The notes: generated by a model from the letters alone, not told the origin. A stretch of DNA of 64,000 nucleotides from Kribbella flavida DSM 17836 (GCF_000024345.1 NC_013729.1:1364001-1428000); one strand, 5' to 3'; counted from the stretch's first letter, positions 17,165 through 25,395 are shown. Program-made: numbers and translations.

Positions 17165-17174
17165 GGGACACTCG

Positions 17175-18101
17175 ATGACTGTGCAGATCGACGTCAAGGG
17201 CCCGGCCGAGCAGGCGGACCAGGGCGGCGGAAAGGGCAGCGGCAAGCCGCCGCGGATCCAGCCCGCCGGCGGCAAGGACCGGGTGTTCAGCCCGGTCAAC
17301 GTCTTCTCCCACACGGTGCTGATCGCCTGGAGCATCCTGGTCGTGGTGCCCTTCCTCTGGGCGCTGATCGCGTCGGTGAAGAGCACCGGCGAGATCTTCG
17401 GCGACAACCCCTGGGCGCTGCCCAAGGAGTTGCTCTGGAGCAACTTCTCCAAGGCCTGGGACAAGGGCGTCGGCGACTACCTGTTCAACAGCGTCGTGGT
17501 GGTCACGGGCGGTGTCTTCGGCACCATGCTGTTCGGCTCGATGGTGGCCTACGTGCTGGCCCGCTACGAGTTCCCCGGCAACCGCTTCATCTACTACCTG
17601 TTCGCGGCCGGGATGATGTTCCCGACCTTCCTGGCGATCGTGCCGCTGTTCTTCGTCGTCAAGGGCTTCGACATGGTGTCGACGTACCAGGGCCTGATCC
17701 TGGTCTACATCGCCTACTCGCTGCCGTTCACGGTGTTCTTCATGCACGCGTTCTTCCGGACCTTGCCGACCTCGATCGCCGAGGCCGCGCTGGTCGACGG
17801 CGCGTCGCACGCCACCACGTTCTTCCGGGTGATGCTGCCGATGGCCAAGCCCGGCCTGATCAGCGTCGGCATCTTCAACGTGCTCGGCCAGTTCAACCAG
17901 TTCGTGCTGCCGTCGTTCCTGTCGCCGGAGAAGCCGGTGCTGTCGCAGGGCATCGCGACCCTGCTCGGCAGCCAGCGGTACGAGAACGACTGGGGCACGC
18001 TGTTCGCCGCGCTCACCATCGCGATGGTCCCGGTGATCGTCGTCTACCTGATCTTCTACCGCCAGGTGCAGGCCGGTCTCACCGGCGCGACGCTCAAGTA
18101 A
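17175..18101 (+). CDS. ngcG: sugar ABC transporter permease (NgcG type)
   Basis: A 308-residue permease of the MalG/NgcG type with six membrane helices and the EAA loop EAALVDGASHATTFFRVMLP (about 200-219). The first 40 residues are a hydrophilic cytoplasmic extension rich in Gly/Lys. It completes the heterodimeric channel with NgcF. It is the last gene of the operon: an 11-bp-stem hairpin follows the stop codon. Confidence 0.85.
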   Translation: MTVQIDVKGPAEQADQGGGKGSGKPPRIQPAGGKDRVFSPVNVFSHTVLIAWSILVVVPFLWALIASVKSTGEIFGDNPWALPKELLWSNFSKAWDKGVGDYLFNSVVVVTGGVFGTMLFGSMVAYVLARYEFPGNRFIYYLFAAGMMFPTFLAIVPLFFVVKGFDMVSTYQGLILVYIAYSLPFTVFFMHAFFRTLPTSIAEAALVDGASHATTFFRVMLPMAKPGLISVGIFNVLGQFNQFVLPSFLSPEKPVLSQGIATLLGSQRYENDWGTLFAALTIAMVPVIVVYLIFYRQVQAGLTGATLK

Positions 18102-18106
18102 CTGCC

Positions 18107-18168
18107 TGAACACCGACGCGGGACCGTGGACATGCTGTTTCCTGTTCACGGTCCCGCGCACGTGTTCA
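18107..18168 (+). terminator. two-tier terminator hairpin after ngcG
   Basis: GCGGGACCGTG (18118-18128) pairs with CACGGTCCCGC (18147-18157). Outside, TGAACAC (18107-18113) pairs with GTGTTCA (18162-18168), with 4-nt internal loops on both sides. It separates ngcG from the following binding-protein gene, which has its own promoter. Confidence 0.7.
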
Positions 18169-18201
18169 ACGTGCCGGCACAGACCCGTTAGGGTGCGGGA
18201 C

Positions 18202-19551
18202 GTGCTGAAGCGGCGGACGGTGTTGCAGGGGGCGCTGGCGGGCGCCCTGCTGAGCGGTTGCTCCTCGAACGAGCCATCCGGTGGCCCGGCCCGTACGGCG
18301 GACAACCCGTTCGCCGTGTCCGGAGACCTGCCGCTGGAGGTGATGGTCTCCGAGGAGTACGGCGGGTTCGCGGCGCCGCAGTACCGGAGGAAGTTCGCGC
18401 AGGCGACGGTGTCGGTGACGCCGACCAAGCAGCTGCGGGACCTGCTGCAGTCGCGGTTCGCCGCGGGCAGCCCGCCGGACGTCGTGCTGAGTACCGGGGA
18501 GAAGGCGCTCAGCGTCAGCCGGCTGGTCGCGGACGGGCACCTGACCGACCTCGGGCCGTTGCTGAGCGCACCGTCCTGGGACAACCCCGGCGTGGCCGTC
18601 GAGGACGCGATGCTGCCGGGCCTGCTCGACTCCGGCCGGTACGACGGGACGCTGCGTGCCCTCAACTATCTCGTCGACGTCTACGGCCTCTGGTACTCCG
18701 CCCGCCTGTTCCAGCAGCACGGCTGGGACGTGCCGCGCACCTGGCCGGAACTGCTGGCGCTCGGCGCGGAGATGAAGGCGGTCGGCGTCGGCCCGTTCAC
18801 CTACGCCGGCATGCACCCGTACTACGTGCTGGAGGCCGTGCTCACGCTCGCGGCCAAGACCGGCGGGCACGACGTGGTCAAGCGGATCGACAACCTCGAG
18901 GACGGCGCCTGGAAGGACCAGAGCGTCACCCGAGCGATCACCGCGTTCGGCGAGCTGACCCGGCGCGGGCTGATCGCCACCGGCAGCACGAACCTGGACC
19001 ACACCGGCTCGCAGACGCTGCTGATGCGCTCGAAGGCCGGCCTGCTGCCGTGCGGCAACTGGCTGGAGAACGAGATGAAGTCGGTGATCCCGCCGAACTT
19101 CGGCCTGACCATGTTCGGCCTGCCGCCGCTGGACGGGTCCCCGGCGCTGCCCCGCGGGGTGCACGTCGCGCCGACCGCGCCGCTGGTGGTCGCAGCCAAG
19201 GGCAAGAACGGGTCCGGCGGCGTGGAGTACCTGCGGGCGATGCTGTCCAAGGAGGTCGCCGCGCAGGTCACCGCCGAGACCAACCGGCTGACGGTCGTCC
19301 GCGGCGGCGCCGACGGCCAGGAGATCGGTACGGCGCTCCGGTCGGCCCGGGACCTGCTCAGCGCGGCCGGGGACCAGGCGATCACCTGGTACTTCGCCGA
19401 CTGGTACCCGGCGTTCGGCAAGACCGCCGGCGAGCTGACCGGGCAGTTCCTCGCCGGGGCGTTCCGGGTCGACGAGTGGGCGGCCCGGGTCCAGGCGGCC
19501 GCGGACCGGATCAAGCAGGACCGGAACATCACGAAGTACCACCGCGACTGA
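18202..19551 (+). CDS. orphan NgcE-like sugar-binding lipoprotein
   Basis: A second binding protein, 449 residues, clearly paralogous to NgcE: matching stretches include PFTYAGMHPYYV versus the NgcE segment PLAHQGKHPYYI, NLDHTGSQT versus GLDHIQSQT, and WLENEMKSV versus WLENEQKPV. KRRTVLQGALAGALLSGC gives a Tat-like signal and lipobox. No permease follows, so it probably docks to the NgcFG channel or acts as a sensor. GTG 18202 is chosen because TAGGGT (18189-18194) lies 7 nt upstream (leaderless); GTG 18193 in frame is the alternative. Ligand unknown. Confidence 0.8.
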   Translation: MLKRRTVLQGALAGALLSGCSSNEPSGGPARTADNPFAVSGDLPLEVMVSEEYGGFAAPQYRRKFAQATVSVTPTKQLRDLLQSRFAAGSPPDVVLSTGEKALSVSRLVADGHLTDLGPLLSAPSWDNPGVAVEDAMLPGLLDSGRYDGTLRALNYLVDVYGLWYSARLFQQHGWDVPRTWPELLALGAEMKAVGVGPFTYAGMHPYYVLEAVLTLAAKTGGHDVVKRIDNLEDGAWKDQSVTRAITAFGELTRRGLIATGSTNLDHTGSQTLLMRSKAGLLPCGNWLENEMKSVIPPNFGLTMFGLPPLDGSPALPRGVHVAPTAPLVVAAKGKNGSGGVEYLRAMLSKEVAAQVTAETNRLTVVRGGADGQEIGTALRSARDLLSAAGDQAITWYFADWYPAFGKTAGELTGQFLAGAFRVDEWAARVQAAADRIKQDRNITKYHRD

Positions 19552-19571
19552 CCCGGCACTCTCCGCCTCGG

Positions 19572-19590
19572 TAAGGTTAGGGCAACCTAA
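19572..19590 (+). promoter_or_regulatory. iron box (DmdR/IdeR-type operator)
   Basis: TAAGGTTAGGGCAACCTAA matches the 19-bp DmdR/IdeR consensus (TTAGGTTAGGCTAACCTAA) at 16 positions. It ends 16 bp before the siderophore-binding-protein start, so iron-loaded repressor would block transcription. This predicts iron-starvation induction of the downstream gene. Confidence 0.85.
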
Positions 19591-19606
19591 CTCGTGAGGA
19601 TCTTCG

Positions 19607-20638
19607 ATGCGTTCTCTGCTGCGGCCGCTCGCGCTGCTCGTCGTTCCCCTGCTCGCGCTCACCGCCTGCGGGTCCGGTGACGAGCCGGACTCCGCGGCCC
19701 AGCCCGGGGCGGCGTCCTCGGCGGAGTCCGGCGCGTTCCCGGTGTCGATCAAGAACAAGTACGGCACCGCGGAGCTCAAGGCGGAGCCGAAGCGGGTGGT
19801 GACGGTCGGACTGGTCGAGCAGGACGCGCTGCTCGCGCTGGGGGTGGTTCCGGTCGGCACCACCGAGTGGTTCGGGGAGAAGCCCGGCGCGCTGTTCCCG
19901 TGGGCGAAGGAGAAGCTCGGCGACGCGCAAGTGCCGACCGTGCTGCGCGACAAGGACGGCATCCAGTTCGAGAAGATCGCCGCGCTGGCGCCGGACCTGA
20001 TCGTCGGGATGTACTCGGGGATCTCGGCCGACGACTACCAGAAGCTCACGGCGATCGCGCCGACGGTGGCGCAGCCGGCCGGCGTACCGGACTACGGGGT
20101 GGCCTGGCAGGACGTCGCGCGGACCGTCGGCCAGGCGGTCGGCAAGCCGCGGCAGGCCGACGAGTTGGTGCAGGGGATCGAGCAGCGGTTCGCCACCGTG
20201 CGGGCCGAGCACCCGGAGTTCAAGGACAAGCCGGCGTTGATGGCGACGCCGTACGAGGGCTACTTCGTCTACGGCAGCCAGGACCCGCGCTCGCGGCTGC
20301 TGACCGACCTCGGCTTCCGCCTGCCGAGCGGGCTCGACCAGTTGCTCGGCGGCAAGTTCGGCGGCAACCTCAGCGCCGAGCGGATCACGCTGCTCGACCA
20401 GCAGGCGCTGGTCTGGTTCCCGACCAAGGGCGGCACGGCGAAGTTGCAGAACGACCCGCTCTACAAGAACCTTGCCGTCCGCAAGCAGGGCCGTGACGTC
20501 TTCGTCGAGGAGAACCACGACGACGCGCTGTACGGCGCGACCAGTTTCGTCTCCGTCCTCAGCCTGCCCATCGTGCTCGACCAGCTCGTCCCGAAGCTCG
20601 CCGCCGCCGTCGACGGCGATCCCGCCACCACCGCCTGA
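19607..20638 (+). CDS. iron-siderophore-binding lipoprotein (FecB/FepB-like)
   Basis: A 343-residue lipoprotein with signal peptide and lipobox ALTAC (Cys about residue 21), followed by a periplasmic-binding-protein type III fold: KRVVTVGLVEQDALLALGVV, APDLIVGMYSGIS and the C-terminal VFVEENHDDALYGATSFVSV. It delivers ferric siderophores to an ABC permease. Neither permease nor ATPase is adjacent. An iron box lies just upstream, supporting iron control. GTGAGGA precedes the ATG. Confidence 0.9.
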   Translation: MRSLLRPLALLVVPLLALTACGSGDEPDSAAQPGAASSAESGAFPVSIKNKYGTAELKAEPKRVVTVGLVEQDALLALGVVPVGTTEWFGEKPGALFPWAKEKLGDAQVPTVLRDKDGIQFEKIAALAPDLIVGMYSGISADDYQKLTAIAPTVAQPAGVPDYGVAWQDVARTVGQAVGKPRQADELVQGIEQRFATVRAEHPEFKDKPALMATPYEGYFVYGSQDPRSRLLTDLGFRLPSGLDQLLGGKFGGNLSAERITLLDQQALVWFPTKGGTAKLQNDPLYKNLAVRKQGRDVFVEENHDDALYGATSFVSVLSLPIVLDQLVPKLAAAVDGDPATTA

Positions 20639-20707
20639 CCGGCCTTATGACCAAGGCGACACCGCCCGGGTGTGGCTCGGTGGGCGGGCGCTGGCAGAAT
20701 CGGGGGT

Positions 20708-20866
20708 ATGTCAGCAGCCGCTCCCGACGTCACCCCTGGGCGGACCGGGCTTTCGGGGCGCTCGCCGCGCCCGGCCGGGTCGTTCGCGCAGGTTCTTTCC
20801 CTCGGTGCCCGGGTGCACCGGGGGCCGCGTCCGGACGCCGGGTTCGTCCCGGTGCCGGGCCGGTAG
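20708..20866 (+). pseudogene. 52-codon ORF, possible internally deleted trpS relic
   Basis: ATG 20708 lies 7 nt after a CAGAAT hexamer and opens a 52-codon ORF ending TAG, 7 bp before the 2'-5' RNA ligase start. Its product contains LSGRSPRPAGSF..LSLGARV, reminiscent of the LSGIQPT..SFHLGNYLGA N-terminus of tryptophanyl-tRNA synthetase, and ends DAGFVPVPGR, recalling the VYDRVGF(L/V)P C-termini of that enzyme. In other actinobacteria trpS commonly lies near this 2'-5' ligase/yihY/dacC group. A relic keeping both ends of trpS would explain this, but the similarity is short and may be chance. Confidence 0.3.
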
Positions 20867-20873
20867 GCGCCGG

Positions 20874-21386
20874 ATGGCGACGATCGGTGTCGCGATCCCG
20901 ATCGCGGAACCCTACGGCTCCGAGCTGCAGAAGTACCGGGCGGACTTCGGCGACCCGATGGCGTCGTCGATCCCGACCCACGTGACGCTGCTGCCGCCGA
21001 CCGAGGTGGCCGACGAGGACCTGCCGGCGATCGACGAGCACCTGCTGCAGCTGGCCGCCCGGTTCCCGAGCTTCCGGATCCGGCTGCGCGGTACGGCGAC
21101 CTTCCGGCCGATCTCGCCGGTGGTGTTCGTGACGCTGGCCGAGGGCATCTCGTCCTGCGAGGTGCTGCAGTCCCAGGTCCGGTCCGGCCCGCTGCAGGTC
21201 GAGCTGCGCTTCCCGTACCACCCGCACGTGACGGTCGCGCACGACTTGGACAAGGAGTCCCTGGACCGGGCGTACGACACGCTCGCGGACTACGACTGCG
21301 CCTTCGACGTCGACGCGTTCAGCCGCTACGAGCACGGCGCCGACGGCGTGTGGCGCCCGCAACGCGACTTCCCGCTGGCAGGCTAG
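20874..21386 (+). CDS. 2'-5' RNA ligase family protein (2H phosphoesterase)
   Basis: A 170-residue protein with the two catalytic HxT motifs of the 2H phosphoesterase superfamily, THVT (His36, Thr38) and HPHVT (His118, Thr120). Members act on cyclic phosphates or 2'-5' bonds of RNA or nucleotides; the natural substrate is unknown. ATG 20874 gives the family N-terminus MATIGVAIPIAEPYGSEL; the frame is open far upstream but without similarity. It is followed by a 9-bp hairpin and the yihY-like gene, an order conserved in actinobacteria. Confidence 0.85.
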   Translation: MATIGVAIPIAEPYGSELQKYRADFGDPMASSIPTHVTLLPPTEVADEDLPAIDEHLLQLAARFPSFRIRLRGTATFRPISPVVFVTLAEGISSCEVLQSQVRSGPLQVELRFPYHPHVTVAHDLDKESLDRAYDTLADYDCAFDVDAFSRYEHGADGVWRPQRDFPLAG

Positions 21387-21387
21387 A

Positions 21388-21413
21388 ACCGCGGAGCACT
21401 AGTACTCCGCGGT
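21388..21413. terminator. hairpin after the 2'-5' ligase gene
   Basis: ACCGCGGAG (21388-21396) pairs with CTCCGCGGT (21405-21413) around CACTAGTA, starting 2 nt after the stop codon and ending 17 nt before the next start. A partial terminator or processing site is plausible. Confidence 0.55.
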
Positions 21414-21430
21414 CGGGGTACAGGAGATCC

Positions 21431-22561
21431 ATGGGCGTCAAAGAACGGGGTCAGGCGGTCTGGGCACGGTTCAGCCGCACGCAGTTGTGGCGGGCCTGGA
21501 AGCGGTACGGCGACCGGCGCGGCAACCGGCTCGCCGGGGCCACCAGCTTCTTCGGCTTTCTCTCGATGTTCCCGCTGATCGTGCTGACGGCGGCGGTCAC
21601 CGGCAAGCTGCTGGACCCGTCGGCGGTCGACCGGCTGAAGAAGGCGATCGCGACCAACCTGCCCGGCATCGGCGAACAGATCGACCTGGACACGCTGATC
21701 AGCAACGCCGGCGCCATCGGGCTGGTCTCCGGGGTCTCGCTGCTGCTCACCGGTCTGGGCTGGATCGACTCGTTGCGCGCCTCGATCCGGTCGATGCACG
21801 AGCTGGACGACCAGCCCGGCAACGTGGTCAAGCTCAAGGTGTTCGATCTCGGCGCGCTGATCGGCCTCGGCCTGATCGGGTTGATCGCGACGGGTGCGTC
21901 GTCGGTGCTGGTCGGGCTGTCCGACAAGATCGTCGAGTGGGTCGGCCTGGACGGGACCTGGCTGGCCCGGTGGGGCATCGGCCTGATCAGCATCCTGGTC
22001 GGCGTCGCGGCCGGGGCACTGCTGTTCCTTTACCTGCAGACCGCGATGCCGCGGATCCTGCTGCCGCGCAAGGTGGCGATGATCGCCGCGCTGGTCGGTG
22101 GGGTGCTGTTCTACCTGGCCCAGCGACTCGGCAACAGCTACGTGAAGAACGTGATCGGCAACAACGCGGCGTACGGGACGCTGGCGTTGCCGCTGGCCCT
22201 GCTGGTGTGGATCTACCTGATGACCCGGGCGATCATGCTGATCGCCGCCTGGACGAAGGAAGCGACGCTGGACCACCGCTGGCACACCGGCGAGGCCGAG
22301 GAGGCGGCCCGGGCGGCGATGCCGTTCGAGACCGACGAGTACGCCGTCAGCCCGCCGCGCCGGCGCTCGAACGGTTCCACCGACCCGGCGCCGGACGAGA
22401 ACGGGCTGCTGCCGGGGCCGCCGGGCAAGAAGTTCAAGGTGGTCCCGATCCCGGCCCGCAAGGCCGACACCGTGGCCGTCGCCGCCGGCGCGCTGCTGGG
22501 CGCGACCGCCACCGCCATCACCGTCCAGCTCTCCCGCGCCGCCCGCTCCCTGCGCCGCTGA
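21431..22561 (+). CDS. YihY/virulence factor BrkB-family membrane protein
   Basis: A 376-residue inner-membrane protein of the YihY (formerly BN/BrkB) family with six to seven hydrophobic segments; family-typical stretches are AGATSFFGFLSMFPLIVLTAA and KNVIGNNAAYGTLALPLALLVWIYL. Biochemical function is unknown. A hydrophilic tail of about 100 residues carries another hydrophobic stretch near the end. AGGAGATCC directly precedes ATG 21431. It follows the 2'-5' ligase and is convergent with dacC, from which it is separated by palindromic element B. Confidence 0.88.
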   Translation: MGVKERGQAVWARFSRTQLWRAWKRYGDRRGNRLAGATSFFGFLSMFPLIVLTAAVTGKLLDPSAVDRLKKAIATNLPGIGEQIDLDTLISNAGAIGLVSGVSLLLTGLGWIDSLRASIRSMHELDDQPGNVVKLKVFDLGALIGLGLIGLIATGASSVLVGLSDKIVEWVGLDGTWLARWGIGLISILVGVAAGALLFLYLQTAMPRILLPRKVAMIAALVGGVLFYLAQRLGNSYVKNVIGNNAAYGTLALPLALLVWIYLMTRAIMLIAAWTKEATLDHRWHTGEAEEAARAAMPFETDEYAVSPPRRRSNGSTDPAPDENGLLPGPPGKKFKVVPIPARKADTVAVAAGALLGATATAITVQLSRAARSLRR

Positions 22562-22592
22562 CGCGCGATCCCGCCCACCGCGCCCCCGGCGC

Positions 22593-22681
22593 ACTCTCGT
22601 GGGTCAACCCACCACGGGCATGGTTGGCCCACCGAATTCCGATGGGCCAACCATGGGTCTCAACGGTTAACCCACCAGAGT
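22593..22681. repeat. dispersed nested-palindrome element, copy B
   Basis: Inner arms CATGGTTGGCCCA (22619-22631) and TGGGCCAACCATG (22643-22655) are perfectly complementary around the 11-nt loop CCGAATTCCGA. Outer arms ACTCT-C-GTGGGT (22593-22604) and ACCCAC-C-AGAGT (22670-22681) pair with one mismatch. The inner and outer stems are separated by exactly 14 nt on each side. It lies between the convergent yihY-like and dacC genes. Copy C at 24.0 kb has the same plan. Confidence 0.85.
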
Positions 22682-22704
22682 CGGCGGGGCAGGCAGAACG
22701 GCGG

Positions 22705-23847
22705 CTAGTGGCGTCGGCCCTTGGGGCGGCGGCTGTGGGCGCGGAGGGCCCGGGGCCGGCGCAGGACCAGCGCGAGCAGCAGGAACGCCGGCGCGGCGTA
22801 CGCCCAGGCCGGGATCCGGAACACGATCGCCTGGACGGCCTGACCCGGTGCCAGCACCGTCCGGCTGCGGTTCGGCAGTGGTGGGGCGACCGGGCCCTTC
22901 TTCGACGTGTTCCGCCCGCTCGTCTCCTCGGCCGCCGTCGGCCGGGCCAGCGTGCCGACCGGGGTGAGCGTGCTGTAGTTGCGGAAGGCCCAGTCGAGCA
23001 GCTCGGTCGCGTCCCCGGTGACGCCGTGCGGCGAGTTCAGCATCGTCACCACCAGCGTGTGCCCGTTGCGCCGGGCGGCCCCGATGAAGGTGTTGCGCGC
23101 CAGCGTCGTGTAACCGGTCTTCACCCCGAGCGCGCCGTCGTAGTTGAACAGCAGCTTGTTCTGGTTCGCGACCTGGTAGGTGCCGGACTCGGCGAGCGGG
23201 AAGTTCGTGTACTTCGTCGCCGCGTACTTCGCGAAGTCGCGCCGCGCCAGCCCCGCCCGGGCGAACAGGGCCAGGTCGTACGCACTCGAGACCTGCCCGT
23301 CGGCGTCCAGCCCGGTCGGATCGGTGACGTGGGTGTCGAGCGCGCCGAGGTCGGCGGCCAGCTTGTTCATCCGCTGGACCGTGCCCGCGGTACCGCCTTC
23401 GTCGTGCTGGACCAGGGCGTTCACGGCGTCGTTGCCGGAGGCCAGGAACATGCCCTCGAACAGCAGGTCGACGGAGTACCGCAGTCCCGGGTACACGCCG
23501 ACCTTGCTGCCCACGATGCCGGCGTCCTGGTTGGTGCCGACGACGACGTCCTTCTTGTTCAGCCGGGGCAGCAGGACGAGCGCGGTCAGCGTCTTGAGCG
23601 TGCTGGCGGGGCGCAGTTTCGCGTGCGGCGCCTTGGCCGCGAGCACGGCGCCGGTGCCGATGTCCGCGACGACGTACGCCGACGCGTGCACGGCCGGCGG
23701 TGTCGCTCCGGCGGCGACGACCGTCGACCCCGTGGTCAGCTGCGCGCCGCCCACCGGACTCCGCGAGCCCTGGCCGGCGGCGGTCGCTGTGAGCGGACCG
23801 GCCACCAGCATCACGGTGGCGGCGCCGGCCGTCAGGAGGACACGCAT
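22705..23847 (-). CDS. D-alanyl-D-alanine carboxypeptidase (class C low-MW PBP, DacC/PBP5-like)
   Basis: A 380-residue peptidoglycan carboxypeptidase that trims the terminal D-Ala of pentapeptide stems outside the membrane. All three active-site motifs are present: S82-T-L-K85, S137-G-N139 and K243-T-G245. There is an N-terminal signal (about 1-24) and a C-terminal membrane helix (WAYAAPAFLLLALVLR) followed by a basic cytoplasmic tail. ATG 23847 lies 7 nt after TAGAGT (23855-23860) on the minus strand, with GTGACT 18 bp further up, so a leaderless transcript is predicted. Palindromic elements B and C flank the gene. Confidence 0.93.
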   Translation of the reverse strand: MRVLLTAGAATVMLVAGPLTATAAGQGSRSPVGGAQLTTGSTVVAAGATPPAVHASAYVVADIGTGAVLAAKAPHAKLRPASTLKTLTALVLLPRLNKKDVVVGTNQDAGIVGSKVGVYPGLRYSVDLLFEGMFLASGNDAVNALVQHDEGGTAGTVQRMNKLAADLGALDTHVTDPTGLDADGQVSSAYDLALFARAGLARRDFAKYAATKYTNFPLAESGTYQVANQNKLLFNYDGALGVKTGYTTLARNTFIGAARRNGHTLVVTMLNSPHGVTGDATELLDWAFRNYSTLTPVGTLARPTAAEETSGRNTSKKGPVAPPLPNRSRTVLAPGQAVQAIVFRIPAWAYAAPAFLLLALVLRRPRALRAHSRRPKGRRH

Positions 23848-23960
23848 CGGCGGCACTCTAGACAACCCCCGGTCCACCAGTCACCCCCGCCACCCCGTTC
23901 CCCCTCGCCCCCAGCTCCCGTCCCCGCCGTCCGAGCCCGTTCCCCCGCGGCGCGCCGCGT

Positions 23961-24045
23961 CTGATGGGTTGACCCCCGAAGTGCAGGGTTGGCCCACCAA
24001 ATTCCGATGGGCCAACCCTGTCTCCGACGGGTTAACCCATCAGAG
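23961..24045. repeat. dispersed nested-palindrome element, copy C
   Basis: Inner arms CAGGGTTGGCCCA (23985-23997) and TGGGCCAACCCTG (24009-24021) are perfect, around the 11-nt loop CCAAATTCCGA. Outer arms TCTGATGGGTT (23961-23971) and AACCCATCAGA (24035-24045) are perfect over 11 bp, separated from the inner stem by 13 nt on each side. It has the same orientation and plan as copy B, and the two bracket dacC. Confidence 0.85.
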
Positions 24046-24100
24046 TGCGCTGAGGCGGTCGGCGGAGGCGCCGGGGCGGGGCTGGAGTCGGCCCCGGCGC

Positions 24101-24177
24101 TGGAGCCGGACCTGGCCCTGGAGCTGGCGCCGGAGCCGGACCTGGCCCTAACCCTGGAGCTGGCGCTGGAGCCGGGG
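24101..24177. repeat. GC-rich imperfect tandem repeat (about 30-bp unit)
   Basis: GAGCCGGACCTGGCCCT occurs at 24103-24119 and again at 24133-24149, joined by related GAGCTGGCGC and GGAGCCGG segments, giving a two-and-a-half-unit minisatellite in the gap between element C and the metalloprotease gene. No coding function is supported. Confidence 0.6.
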
Positions 24178-24219
24178 CCGGCGCTCAAGCCGAAGCCGGG
24201 GTTGGGGGCGGGGGTGGCG

Positions 24220-25155
24220 TCAGGCGCGGTACGCCGTCCACATGTTGCTGATTCGGGTGCTCTGGCCCGGGGTGAACTGGTTGTAGCAGGAGTCGTAGGA
24301 GTAGTCCATGTAGTTGCGGATGGGGTCCAGGCCCGGCAGCGAGCACGAGTCCCGGCCGGTCGGGCAGCCGCTGGTCGCGCTGCTCTGCGCCGGGGTGTCG
24401 GCGACGGAGTCGTTCGTCGACGTACAGCCGCCCTGGAACGTGTGGTAGAGCCCGAACCAGTGCCCGGCCTCGTGGGTCGCGGTCTTGCCGAGGTTGAAGT
24501 TCGCCGACGAGCCGCCCGGCAGCGAGCTGTACTGCACCCGGACGCCGTCGATGCTCGGGTTGCGCGCGTAGTCCCACGGGAAGGTGGCGATGCCGAGGTA
24601 GCTGAAGTTGACCAGCCAGATGTTCAGCGCGTTCTTGCCGCCCTTGCGGGTCTGCGACCGGTACGTCGTACTTTGCTGGTCGCGGTGCCACTGGTCGTTG
24701 TTGTACCGGTAGGTCCCGGCCAGCGTGAAGGTGAAGCCGGTGTTCGCGGCCTGGGAGGACTCGCCACCGGCGAAGTTCTGGTTCAGCTCGGCGATCTGCT
24801 GGGAGATCTGGGTGCTGGTCACGTCGCCGGCGCCGGAACTGCTGCGCATCACGTGGATGTAGACCGGCACGTTCGCGGCCGCCAGTCTGCCGGCCGCGGG
24901 GGCGAGCCCGCGGGCCCGCTTGGCGGCGACCAGTTCGGCGGTGCGCGCCTCGATCGCCTTCTGCTCGGCGACGCTCAGCTCGCGGTGGTCGGCTTCTTGG
25001 CCACCGCGCGCCGACGTCGGGTCGGCCGGGGTGAAGCACGGGTTGGACAGCCCTTCGGCGGGCAACTTCGCGGTCGCCTGACCACCGAGCGGGCTGAACG
25101 CGAGCGCCGTACCGGCCAGCAGCACGGCCAGGGGACGGGGAACGAAAGATCGCAT
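24220..25155 (-). CDS. secreted zinc metalloprotease, M43 (pappalysin/cytophagalysin-like)
   Basis: A 311-residue exported metzincin. The signal peptide spans about 1-29. The zinc site HEAGHWFGLYH (His228, Glu229, His232, His238) and the Met-turn NYMDYSYDSC (about 286-295) match family M43. Paired cysteines in the C-terminal half are typical of the family. The region between signal and catalytic domain (about 30-95) is probably a propeptide. GGAGGAG precedes the ATG. It stands alone between dacC and the ethanolamine permease gene. The protein substrate cannot be deduced. Confidence 0.9.
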   Translation of the reverse strand: MRSFVPRPLAVLLAGTALAFSPLGGQATAKLPAEGLSNPCFTPADPTSARGGQEADHRELSVAEQKAIEARTAELVAAKRARGLAPAAGRLAAANVPVYIHVMRSSSGAGDVTSTQISQQIAELNQNFAGGESSQAANTGFTFTLAGTYRYNNDQWHRDQQSTTYRSQTRKGGKNALNIWLVNFSYLGIATFPWDYARNPSIDGVRVQYSSLPGGSSANFNLGKTATHEAGHWFGLYHTFQGGCTSTNDSVADTPAQSSATSGCPTGRDSCSLPGLDPIRNYMDYSYDSCYNQFTPGQSTRISNMWTAYRA

Positions 25156-25395
25156 GACGCGCTCCTCCAGATCGGGCTGCTTGGGCGGTGCGGCCGAATC
25201 AGCCGATTTTCAGCGTCCTCCCGCCGATCCGCCACCCCCAACCCCGTCCCACCAGTGCCACGGCAGTACTACGCCGCGGGCCCGCTCGAGGGCGAGCGAA
25301 CCTGAAGCTGGTCGCGGGCCTCAGCCACTGACCATCCGACTGCTGTTCTGTTTGCGTGGTGCTCTTTGCTGTTGTGGTTGGCCGTTCCGTGCGGT

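Noticed and set aside
21487..23964. 825-codon plus-strand open frame over yihY and dacC
   Set aside because: Shadow frame: it overlaps the well supported yihY-like gene in another frame and dacC in antisense.
24049..24219. Coding extension of the metalloprotease or a Pro/Ala-rich protein over the minisatellite
   Set aside because: The metalloprotease ends with a clear stop at 24220, and open frames over the repeat lack a plausible start and any domain.
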